In this document: positions 22,783 to 32,123 of the stretch, in pieces
Layout: the number at the start of each line of letters is the position of its first letter
How positions within the stretch are numbered: the stretch's first letter is position 1
Source of the DNA: Trichoderma breve
Lineage: Eukaryota > Ascomycota > Sordariomycetes > Hypocreales > Hypocreaceae
Length of the DNA: 64,000 nt
NCBI RefSeq assembly: GCF_028502605.1
Contig: NC_079233.1
Coordinates: forward strand, 6,262,001 to 6,326,000
Direction of reading: 5' to 3'
Made by a program: the position numbers and the translations under genes
Notes under the pieces: generated by a model
The model's database searches: none
Told to the model about the DNA's origin: nothing
What the model saw: the letters and a program-made list of their open reading frames with translations, nothing else

Positions 22783-24468
22783 ATGGATCATATCGACTCC
22801 ACCATTAGCCCTCATCCAAAGAAAGGCCGCTCAAAAAATGGATGTTATACATGCCGCATCAAGAAGGTGAAGTGTGATGAGGCGCGGCCGAGATGCAAAC
22901 GCTGTTTACGTCTAAGACGGCTCTGTGATTATGGCGATTATGAGCCAAAGATCAAACACAACGACTTATTAGCTATATCTCGAGGATATATGCTAGCTGT
23001 CGAAAATTCGAAGGCATTACCAACTTGGGCACAACGCGCAGCATTAACTAGAGCTCTTGCTCTTCCAACTCAACTTCCAGAGTTCCCCAGCAGTGCAAGT
23101 TCACTGAACCTCACTTCAGCCGATCATGAGGCAATCCGGTATTTCCGTACCACCTTTGCTAGGATTCACCACACCAAGAATCCGGATTACTCACTTTTCT
23201 CCATCATATTTACCCTGGCGCAAGATGAGCCAATGGTTATGCATGCGTTATTAGCCATCGGCGGCCATGAAATTGAGTTCCGGCGAAACAGCACGTCAGA
23301 CGGAGAAGCTGATTACAATTCTCAACTTGTACAACGGGATCGAAATAAGTGGACTCCCGTTCAACATTACTCGGCTGCTCTGGGCCTCTTAGCCGATGTC
23401 ATCGGAACGGCAGACGATGGTCGGCAGTTGGAGTTGGACCCCATCTGTGCGGTGCTATACTTGATGCTTGTCTACGAGCAGAAATATGGAGATGGTACTT
23501 GCTCTGGACTATCGAATCACCTCGCTGGGGCAGCTTTGATTGTAAAGCATCGTTGCAGCAACCTTTTAGATCAAATCTCCACACGGGGTTGGCAAGGAAC
23601 GCCAGTGTTGAACCGAATGCAGCCTCAAAACGATTCCCAACAGCCCGGGTTGTCACTCTTTGTAATTCGGTTGCTCGTCTGGATTTCTCTCTGTGATTCG
23701 ACAGCCGCAACATTTGGGCTCGGTGGCCAGTGCAATAGCGAGTTGAAAAATATCATGGCGCCAGACGATTCATCATCGATTGCCGGATTCGATGCGCTTC
23801 ATAGATATTCAAACTCGCTGTACCGCTCAATGTGGGGTGATGCCTATCCGCAAGTTGAACTATTGGATGACGTGGAGAATCGAGACATATTCGCTTTTCT
23901 CTGCGCATCTATGCAGCTTCGTGGTATCGTAGCTCAACTGTCTAATCTTGATGTGAACGACCTTAGACAACGTCTACCAGCGGTTGAATCCGCCTTTCGA
24001 CAAATTGATCTTCGATATGGGGAGCTACTTGAAGTGGCGTCAGATATTTCCCTTTCTACAGACAACTCACATCGTTTGGTGGCCAACATCCGTGCCTTTG
24101 TTCCTATATATCATGCTGTAAAACTCGAGCTCTTGCGCATTACTCGGAGAAATGGCCTGACCACCAAGATGAAAATCGTACCCGAAGCTCATATAACCGC
24201 CATAATTGATTTGGCCGTTCAGGCTGATAAACATCAAGGGGTTGAAGGCACTATTAGAGTAGCATGGCCGCTCTTTGTTGTTGCTCTTGAAACGAGCAAC
24301 GTCGTTCATCAGCGCTGGGTCCTTAATCGGTTCAAAGCAATGAGCAGCTATAGTAAGAATCTGGAGCGTGCTCATCGCTTTCTTACAGAAGCCCTTCGAC
24401 GACAATGTGAGAACATTGAAGTTTACAAAGACTTTAGGCTCGAAAATGGGGAAGTGTTTGTTATTTAA
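22783..24468 (+). CDS. Zn2Cys6 transcription factor
   Basis: Intronless 561-residue fungal zinc-cluster regulator. Cys21, Cys24, Cys31, Cys38, Cys41 and Cys48 fit CX2CX6CX6CX2CX6C (CYTCRIKKVKCDEARPRC, then KRC and RLC), flanked by basic residues KKGRSKNG. The remaining sequence resembles the Fungal_trans_2 (Fungal specific transcription factor) middle domain: helical, with VMHALLAIGGHEI near residue 156 and LVYEQKYGDGTCSGLSNHL further on. That pattern is typical of regulators that control neighbouring metabolic genes. Nuclear. Start is the ATG at 22783, directly after a pyrimidine-poor leader. It is divergent from the M20 amidohydrolase, a plausible but unproven target. Confidence 0.9.
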   Translation: MDHIDSTISPHPKKGRSKNGCYTCRIKKVKCDEARPRCKRCLRLRRLCDYGDYEPKIKHNDLLAISRGYMLAVENSKALPTWAQRAALTRALALPTQLPEFPSSASSLNLTSADHEAIRYFRTTFARIHHTKNPDYSLFSIIFTLAQDEPMVMHALLAIGGHEIEFRRNSTSDGEADYNSQLVQRDRNKWTPVQHYSAALGLLADVIGTADDGRQLELDPICAVLYLMLVYEQKYGDGTCSGLSNHLAGAALIVKHRCSNLLDQISTRGWQGTPVLNRMQPQNDSQQPGLSLFVIRLLVWISLCDSTAATFGLGGQCNSELKNIMAPDDSSSIAGFDALHRYSNSLYRSMWGDAYPQVELLDDVENRDIFAFLCASMQLRGIVAQLSNLDVNDLRQRLPAVESAFRQIDLRYGELLEVASDISLSTDNSHRLVANIRAFVPIYHAVKLELLRITRRNGLTTKMKIVPEAHITAIIDLAVQADKHQGVEGTIRVAWPLFVVALETSNVVHQRWVLNRFKAMSSYSKNLERAHRFLTEALRRQCENIEVYKDFRLENGEVFVI

Positions 24469-24749
24469 AGGCAGTTTTAGACAATGCGATAACCTCGGTT
24501 ATTACGGGTGACCGGAGATGGCGGGATCATGGTGGGCAAACAAACATTTAAATGTTCTTTAGCAGAGTGACGTGTGGTCACATGTTATTATAGTAAGCGA
24601 ATTGTTTTACATTCTCTCTTGGATTGGAGATATGGGCTGCAGGTATATGCGTTAGAACTTTATGGCTTTATATCACAATTACTATTAGTACCGGTGTAAA
24701 TCATTAGTAGCCTTGCTCATCTTATTCCCCGTTCGACACGATACATTGC

Positions 24750-26143
24750 TCATTCGCCAGTTTCAGTATCACTTAAAGGCGGATTCCTATCAGTCCAAGG
24801 CTCAAATACTTGAGCACCCTTTAATAGTCCTCCGACAGTTTCCCATATGACCAAGAATGCAAAGAGCGACATGACTACTGCCATAAAGTCCGTCGTAGAT
24901 AGATCATCATTCGTTGCAGGCAGTGAAAGAAGAATGATGGAAACGACCAAACGCATACCAATTCGAGGCGTTTTCGACATAATCAGGCAATCTTCGTCGT
25001 GTGTGCGATAAAGCATGCCGTATATCCAAAGGCAGAACATGCCCACTCCTAGACCTCCTCCCAAGAGCCACCGCTGTCCTTCTTCAAACTCGTCTAGTCT
25101 TGTACTTATAGCGGCAATGTGACCGCCAATCAAAAACGACGCAGAAAGCGGTAAATGGAGAAGAAAGAACGCAAAAGCCGTCCAGGCAGATCGCCGAATT
25201 GGGTGCGTCGCCTCTAAGCTGCCATCACCACTGACGTAAATCCAGTTGAGACAAAACGCGATAATGAGAGTAAAAGCAGCTTTGGCATAGCCTAATGTCA
25301 AGCCGACACCGGCTGGGTCGCCGACAATCACGCTGTAGACAAATTCACCTAGAATGATGATGAAGAATGCCGCCATACGGTCGATTTCGTGAGCAATGTC
25401 GACCGCCGTGCTGTATGTGAGCTTCAGCTTCTGCTTTAGCCATGGACTCAATGTGAGCGACCAAGTGAATTCCTGGTAGAAAATTATGACTGCGACAACG
25501 GCGATTTTGGCCCCAATGCTAACGTCTTCAAAAAAGAGCGGTATCGTAAGGAAGAGACCGATGAACATGAAGAAAGCCATAATGCGCGCCTGCGTGCGAT
25601 GCTGATAGCTGGCAAAAGAACAGATGAGAAAGGTGCACATGGTGGTAAACCGAGCGACGACGTATGCACCCGCCGTCGTTTGCATCGCGGATAAATCTTC
25701 GTCAACTAGGCGGGCGTTGTTTGCGTAGAGCACCAAGAGCGCCATGACCCATAAGATGACCAGCCGCTGTAAGAGATCATCGGTGTAGTACGAGTTCATG
25801 ATTTCGCGAAGGTCTACCCATATGTGCCATGCCGGCGCGAAGATGAGGATGTATTTGGCGAGATGGTTTCCATCTGGATTCTCGGCGAGGTCATCGCTGA
25901 AGTTTGCGACAATGGCGACATCTATAGAGATAGTAAAGACGTTGTGTTAATTAAAAATTCTCCTTCAGTTCACATCTCGTTTGACGTACAAAGAAGGTCA
26001 AGGAAGAGCTCAAAGCGGCCGGCTTGTCTCTCCTCTTCGCTTTGCTTCACCAGTCGGCCATTGTGGAACCATTGAAGCGCTTTGGGGCGTTTGATCATAT
26101 ACCGCTCCCCGATGGTGTTTTCCTGCAGCTCGTTGCAATTCAT
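24750..26143 (-). CDS. LtrA-like multi-pass membrane protein
   Basis: Low-temperature-requirement A (LtrA) family membrane protein, named after Listeria LtrA; widespread in fungi, function unproven. Minus-strand exons 25990-26143 and 24750-25921 give 441 residues. The N-terminal hydrophilic part leads into FELFLDLLYVAIVANFSDDL, the family signature, rebuilt across the intron. About ten hydrophobic segments follow, for example IAVVAVIIFYQEFTWSL and MAAFFIIILGEFVYSVIVG; the second carries the conserved ILGE motif. The soluble tail is DRNPPLSDTETGE. The start used is the ATG at 26143; an in-frame stop lies just upstream. An extra tiny exon (ATG near 26257, donor GTGATC, acceptor GTGTAG) could extend it by about ten residues. 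Confidence 0.82.
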
Positions 26144-27109
26144 GGTGATGGTGGGCCGCCCAATGGCAAGCTACACGAAGTTCTTCACCACGTTATCAAC
26201 GGACCGCGCAAAGAACAAAATAAAATTAAAAGGTCAGAGATCACCTCAAATTCCATGTCGTTATCTATTCCGTTGCAGGCGTACTAACCGCGAACTAGTC
26301 AGAACTTAGCTCCCTTTCCGCAAGCATCAGCTCCTCTTTGTCGGCGATCTAGATAACATCTGGCTAGTTGGATACGGGCGATCATCTATTGGCTGCTTCA
26401 TTAAGCATATGAGACAGTGGACAAATCAGAAGCTGGCTGCGAAAACTTACACGGTGAAGGTAGATACATGTGTACCGCTGGCTCTGAGATACTGGCCGGG
26501 AGCAATAGACGATACAAACAAAGCAAGGAATACCGCAAGAATTACTAAACCTACTATTTACAGACAAGGAGTATTTTATAATAAAGGAATCTGAGTGAAC
26601 TTGCTAGAAAGATATATATGTAGGTAGGTTACGAAAGGTAGAATGATGGAGAGCTGAAAATACAGAGATAAAGCGTCATCGTATTAAAGCTAGAGAAATT
26701 CCAAGAGCGGTTTTCCACTTCATCTTCAAGTTTCTTCCATCTTTCATGCAATTCACCTGGTATGCACACACTTATTATACACCATTCCAATACGACTTCA
26801 AGTTACCTCTGCTCATTGCAGTTTTCTCACGTGCATAAAGTACAAACACGTACCCGTCCTCATGGTAGGCCTCCCGCATCAACACGTACTCTCAAAACAG
26901 CCGTTGTCACCTGTATGGCCGAAATTGCAACACCTGCAGGGAGGGAGGGGTAGACGCAAATGAGAGCCAAAAATCGTGATGTTGTTTATTTTTTCCCTCC
27001 TTCACTTCACCTTGACGACGTTTGTCGGACCTCACAGTGTGTTCAGTGTATAGGCAGCTAATACTCGTGTCCTGCTTTGTTTCCTGTCAGATACCAAACA
27101 AGAGCAAAT
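26144..27109. other. Intergenic region before the IFI6/27-like genes
   Basis: No gene could be supported. The right end is the promoter and leader of the repeat-containing IFI6/27-like gene. Confidence 0.45.
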
Positions 27110-28480
27110 ATGGGATTTTTTGACGATATCGCCAAGGGTTTGGCCCATGCCCAACAGGAGGCTGCCCGACACATCACTCCTGAAAACATCAACCGCGGTC
27201 TCCAGATGGCTCGAGATGGAATTGGCCACGCAGCAGAACAAATCAACCAGGTACATCGTTGAACCGTTCTCGCCAATTTCGCATCTAGAGAACTGACTGG
27301 TCTCAGCATGTCACTCCCGAGAACATCAATCATGGAATCCGAATGGCCCAAGAGGGTATTAATGTTGCAGCTCAGCAGTTCAACCAGGTTCGTCTTCAAA
27401 ATCTACCGCCTTGTCCGAGAGGTTGTTTTATACCAATGTGGTTAAATTTACTCAGCATGTTACCCCGGAAAACATCAACCACGGATTCCAGATGGCTCGA
27501 GAGGGCATCAATGTTGCGGCGCAGCAGATCAACCAGGTATGTCTTCAAGACCGACCGTCTCGCCCGACTTGTTCTGGACTTGGGAGGCTAAACATACATG
27601 TACACAGCATGTCACCCCAGAAAACATCAACCACGGTCTCCAGATGGCTCGGGACGGCATTGGAATGGCAGCCCAGCAAGTTGGCCAGGTGCGTCTTCAA
27701 AGCCTGCCTCATAGACTTTCATATTACGCATTAAACGCTCAGGCGACTGATGTTATTTGTTCAGCACGTCACCCCAGAAAACATCAATCATGGTGTCCAG
27801 GTAGTTCGGGATGGCGTCGGTTCTGCTGTACAGCATATCAGTCAGGTATAGTGCCCAAAGCCTTCATCTTTTTACGTATAACCAACTAACCGAAGGTAGC
27901 ATACCACTAAAGAAAACTTCGATCGAGCTCGCGAAGAAATGCTGAAGGCGGCATCAGGACCAGCTGCTCAGCAGGTAAATACTCCGTTCGCCATGTGCGA
28001 CTTTGACATGCATATACTGGTTGGTTGCTAACATTCGTCAAGGCTGCCGATATTGTGAAGCAACATCCCGTGCCAGTCGCAGTTGCTGGCACTGGAATCT
28101 TGATTGCTGCTATTCCTGGTATTATCACGGCCCCAATTATGGGCATCGCTGGACTGTTGGGCTTTACCTCTGAAGGTATCGCTGCAGGTACGATAGTCTT
28201 CCCGTTGCCCTTCAAATGGGGCATTTTCTTCTATAGTAATTATCCTTGTACATCTACTGACTATTCATGAAATATTATAGCTTCGGTTGCATCAGGCGCA
28301 CAAGCGGGTATGGGAAGTGTTGCTGCTGGAAGCTCATTTGCAGTGATGCAGAGTGCTGCAACCGGAGGATATGGCTTGGCAATCCTGACAGGCATCGTTC
28401 AAACCGTAGGAGGGGTTGCAGCAGCTGTGGGAGGTATTGGAGTTGGGATTCAAGCTTGGCTGGGAGTTTCAGCTACTTGA
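27110..28480 (+). CDS. IFI6/IFI27-like protein with exon-encoded 27-residue repeats
   Basis: Eight exons: 27110-27250, 27307-27387, 27456-27536, 27608-27688, 27765-27845, 27900-27974, 28043-28187 and 28281-28480; 294 residues. Residues 21-155 are five tandem copies of a 27-residue motif (consensus HVTPENINHGLQMARDGI, then xxAAQQxNQ). The first copy ends exon 1 and each of exons 2-5 is exactly one copy of 81 nt, phase 0 at both ends. Exon 6 is a decayed sixth copy (HTTKENFDRAREEM). The C-terminal part, residues 181-294, is Gly/Ala-rich and hydrophobic (VAVAGTGILIAAIPGIITAP, GLLGFTSEGIAA, GYGLAILTGIVQTVGGVAAA). It resembles the IFI6/IFI27 (ISG12) domain that inserts in mitochondrial or other membranes in animals. 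The repeats look amphipathic-helical. Function in fungi is unknown; a membrane-acting role is inference. The C-terminal splice site is shared with the paralogue downstream. Confidence 0.83.
27180..27974 (+). repeat. Array of exon-intron repeat units
   Basis: Successive exon starts at 27307, 27456, 27608, 27765 and 27900 are spaced 149, 152, 157 and 135 bp, each unit being an 81-nt exon (75 nt in the last) plus an intron. Introns after copies 2, 3 and 4 begin alike (GTTCGTCTTCAA, GTATGTCTTCAA, GTGCGTCTTCAA). The duplicated unit therefore appears to include intron as well as exon. The first copy is the 3' half of exon 1. Confidence 0.85.
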
Positions 28481-29113
28481 TCGCTCGGACTGTACCTTGG
28501 CTGCTATTTAGCTTGATATACGGAGTACAGATTCATCATAAATGATTGGATCTCACTTGGGCGCTTATGCTGTTTCGCCGGCGTTTGAGATAGTAAACCA
28601 CGTTTCTTATGACGTGTAACGAGATATTCGTACACCTTAGATGCTCTTCCTCTCTGTCAGTCTGAGCAGTGAGAATTGTATGGAAAGGAAGGTTTCAGTC
28701 TTCAGGTTTGTGATTGTTGTAATCCTGACTTAGATCGCCATAAAGACATTGGTGTTGGGCTCCATCTCACGGCCTCATGCATTATAGGCCTCCCAGGCCA
28801 CCATTGGCGCCCAAATTTCAGCCAGTACATAGCAAAAGGATGCAACCCCTTACCAATTAGAAAAATGATAAAACAAGTGACATTGTAGGGAGAAATCTTA
28901 TTCCTGGCCGCACCAATTGTTTTTTTTTTTTTTTTTTTTTTTTTGTGACAGGCACCTCTGGTGCACGCCAAACTCCTTGGTACATGTAATCAACATCTTT
29001 CATCTTGGCGTCTCCATCTTACAGATATTGGCACCACATCGCAACGCTGAGTTGCGGCGACCACATTCCTACTATTTTTGCTGCAATTACAACAAAACGT
29101 GAGATGGTAAGAA
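28481..29113. other. Spacer between the IFI6/27-like paralogues, with a T25 tract
   Basis: Contains one TACGGAGTA motif (28519-28527) and a 25-nt T homopolymer (28920-28944). No gene could be supported. The right end is the promoter of the second paralogue. Confidence 0.5.
28920..28944. repeat. Poly(T) tract, 25 nt
   Basis: An uninterrupted run of 25 T lies about 170 bp before the ATG of the second IFI6/27-like gene. It could be a promoter dA:dT tract or the remnant tail of a retroposed sequence on the minus strand. I found no convincing target-site duplication by eye. Confidence 0.7.
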
Positions 29114-30052
29114 ATGTCTCTTTTTGCTCAGATTCGAGGAGGTTTAGCAAGCGCGCAGCACGAGCTGTCCAAACACGCCAACACAAGAAGCTTCCATCAC
29201 GCTGCCCAAAAGGTTCAGAATGGCATCCATGTGAGTAACGTAGGGCCACAGCTAAGTTTACTACGTTTTAGAAACATTTATCGCGGATTAAACCTCATCA
29301 GAGCATGTAAACTGACGAAAACAACCAGTCCATGGCGACAGGCCTCAGTGATCAAGTTGCTGTAGAGAAGCAAGGAAACTCGGACAATGTGACCCCAAGT
29401 CTAGCCCAAGAGAACTGCCCTGATGCCAAAATCAAAATGACTGGCGGCAAAGACGCACCGACGAAAGCAACAGCTCACTCAGACATTGCAAATGCCGTCA
29501 CGAACGACGATATCGTCGGCGAATGTTCGAGTATAAACGCTGCTACACAGGATACGGGTGTAGTCGCTGGGACAATCACACAGCTTAGAAAGACTGCTTG
29601 GGAGAATCCTCTACTTACTGCGGCCACGGTAGTTACTGGAACTGGGCTTCTTGTTGTTGCTGCTCCCGCAATTGTCACAGCTCCGCTCATAAGCCTTGCT
29701 AGCGCGGCAGGCTTTACGTCGGGAGGAATAGCGGCCAGTAAGTGAATCTTCAACTCCCATCTATAAGCTGCTCCATGTAGATCTAATATAGATTCATTTA
29801 CTGACTTATTTCGCTACAGCTTCTGCTGCAACGACCGTTCATGCAAGCATTGGGAATGTTGCCGCTGGCAGCATTTTTGCAACATTGCAGAGTGCTGCCG
29901 CTGGAGGATACGGAGTGGGTGTGCTGACTGGCGCAGCTCAGACTGCTGGAGGCGCTGTAGCTGGTGCTGGCGGACTCGGTGGGATTCTAGCTTATCTTAA
30001 GAAGAAGGGCAAGTCGCAGCCAGAGTCCATCGATGAGAAAAAGGATCAATAG
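29114..30052 (+). CDS. IFI6/IFI27-like protein, paralogue without the repeat array
   Basis: Exons 29114-29230, 29329-29737 and 29820-30052 give 252 residues. The N-terminus (MSLFAQIRGGLASAQHELSK) matches the first gene's MGFFDDIAKGLAHAQQEAAR. A hydrophilic linker rich in Asn, Asp, Thr and Lys replaces the 27-residue repeats. The C-terminal IFI6/IFI27-like domain is conserved: VVTGTGLLVVAAPAIVTAP, SAAGFTSGGIAA, then GYGVGVLTGAAQTAGGAVAG. A Lys-rich tail ends it (LKKKGKSQPESIDEKKDQ). The last intron sits at the same codon and phase as in the first gene, so they are tandem duplicates. Intron 1 (29231-29328) contains a decayed repeat copy. The acceptor CAG at 29326-29328 was chosen because it is in phase; other acceptors meet stops. 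Confidence 0.78.
29271..29307 (+). pseudogene. Decayed 27-residue-repeat exon inside intron 1
   Basis: Read in one frame the stretch gives RNIYRGLNLIRAC, matching ENINRGLQMARDG of the intact repeats upstream. It is preceded by an acceptor-like TTTTAG and interrupted by a TAA in the frame that would be spliced, so it is no longer usable as an exon. Confidence 0.55.
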
Positions 30053-30552
30053 CCGTCAAATGTATCGTTTGATGGATCATGCATGGACGGTCCATGCCAT
30101 TTCTAACTGTTAAACCAAGAGCCAGTCCACGGCCCGTGCCGGAGGGGCAAAATAACATTAACGTTGAAGATTGCATTTAGCAGCGTCGCAGTTGAGCCTT
30201 ATCAACAGATCGTCTCCCCTAGAAGCTGCTAAAACGACGGGAGCGCTCAATGGCACCGTCACTTTTCCCCGGGGCTATCGGCAATTAAAAGTGACGATGC
30301 GCCACTGCGTGATTGGGCTCTTGACGACCCGCATCTTCATCCCCTGTCAACATCAATTTAACATGCCAATACGGCCACGAGCGCATGCGCAGATGACTGA
30401 CTAAGGTCAGATATTTCTTCCTCTTTGGGCGCAATCCCGTGTCGCGATTCTGACAAGTTACCAGCGGCCCGTTGGCGAGCAAATAGTGAGCAGTTTCGCT
30501 GCTGCGTCACCGCCCGCGCATCCGCCCGCCAACAAGCGAGTGCGACAATACA
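30053..30552. other. 500-bp intergenic region, promoter of the LaeA-like gene
   Basis: No gene could be supported. It is more GC-rich at its right end, next to the LaeA-like ATG. Confidence 0.45.
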
Positions 30553-31847
30553 ATGGACAAGGACAAGCCGGGGGACACATCGGGCAAGCATGGTCACGAC
30601 GAAACATCGCCTGCAGCAACACCGACCAAGAAGCCTCGCACCGCCAGTCCAGCTGAGGCAGCCGCAGCGTCAACGAGGCTTGAGCCACTCCAGGCGCCGC
30701 TTGTCACAGACCCGACGTCAGATGCCGGCATCGAAGCAGACGACACGGCCAGCGATGGCGGCTACGAGTCCGATTTGGCGTCGCGAGCGTCTACCTCAGT
30801 ATGCAGCGCCGTGCGCGACTACGAATTCGAGAACAATAGGCGCTATCACCGCTTTCAAGAGGGCAGGTATCAGTTCCCCAACGACGAGCCAGAACAGGAG
30901 AGAGAGGATATGAAGCATGCCATGGTGTTGCATCTGTGTCAAGGCAAACTCCACTTTGCGCCGTTGGAGAACCCACAGAATGTTTTGGACATAGGGACGG
31001 GGACAGGCATCTGGGCGATCGACAGTAAGGAGCTCTCTCTATTCTTTCACTTGTCTCATAATGCGCCGACAGTATTGGGCAACAATAGCTAACAACACAA
31101 TTCCTACAGTGGGAGATGAATATCCAGGAGCCGAGATCACGGGCATCGACCTGAGTCCCATCCAGCCGCAGTGGGTACCGCCAAACGTCCGGTTCATAGT
31201 TGACGATGCCGAAGCAGAGTGGGTAATTCCGGAAGCCTCTCTGGACTACATCCATATACGGCATATGACCTCTTCAATACGCGATTGGCCTCTGCTGTTA
31301 TCGCGCGCATACAAGTAAGTCGGCTCCAGTACCTCAGTCATACCGGTGTGAAAGAAACCTTCAATGTTTGCTGACAACCATTTGGTTTTACTACAGAGCC
31401 TTAAAACCTGGCGGATGGATCGAACTGCAAGAGCTTCAATTCCAAGTCAAGTGCGACGATGGAACAGTGCGCGAGGGCAACAAAGTTCAAGACTTCTTCG
31501 AGACGATGAAGCGCGCACTTGAGAATTTCAACGTCGACTTGCTAGCGATGCGCCACAACAAAAAGAACGTCGCCGACGGAGGCTTTGTCGATGTCGACGA
31601 AATACCCTTCAAGATACCCATTGGCACATGGCCCAAAGACATCAATATGAAAAAGTGCGGGCTCTACAACAGGAGCATGATTCACGACGCTCTCTACGGT
31701 GTTGCCGTGAGGCCTTTTACGCGAGGCCTCGGATGGACGATAGAAGAATTGGAATTGTATTTAATAGACGTGCGAAAAGAGCTAACAGACAACAGTCAGC
31801 ACGGCTACACACCATTTAATGTGGTGATAGGCCGAAAACCTGGATAA
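30553..31847 (+). CDS. LaeA-like SAM-dependent methyltransferase
   Basis: Class I methyltransferase of the fungal LaeA-like/UMTA group. Exons 30553-31024, 31110-31314 and 31397-31847 give 375 residues. The N-terminal 85 residues are low-complexity and acidic (Ala/Thr/Pro/Asp-rich), probably disordered. SAM-binding motif I is VLDIGTGTG at 144-152 and is followed by the post-I acidic segment ITGIDLSPIQPQWVPPN. Motif IV-like LDYIHIRHM and the family segment LKPGGWIELQE come after it. The conserved tail reads TPFNVVIGRKP. LaeA itself is a global regulator of secondary metabolism; this member is one of the numerous paralogues, so a regulatory role should not be assumed. It lies 276 bp upstream of an O-methyltransferase transcribed the same way. 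Confidence 0.87.
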
Positions 31848-32123
31848 AAATATCAAACATGTTGATGATATTCATCGAAACAAAAACACACATACCTACG
31901 CTTACCTCACGTAGAGCTAGTAATGGCCGGCGCTTCCTAGTGCCACCAGAGGTTCCCCGCGTCCGCGGAGCTGGAAAGCGACGGCGAAAGACCAGATCTG
32001 TCCACCATTGGCTTCAGAATAAAAGGAGGGGTGGAGACATGATGAGAGCAATGGAGTGGGAATAATCCCTCGACTTAGCTCTCACCCTATCAGCCTGTCA
32101 CTCATTGACGCAGAATACCGACA

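Noticed and set aside
27307..27974. Regularly spaced repeats that resemble a CRISPR array
   Set aside because: The repeats are 81-nt coding exons with splice sites, in a eukaryotic gene; spacers are introns similar to one another. No cas genes and no prokaryotic context.
30791..31264. 157-codon minus-strand open frame
   Set aside because: Antisense to the LaeA-like gene; the plus strand contains the SAM-binding motif and correct splice phases.
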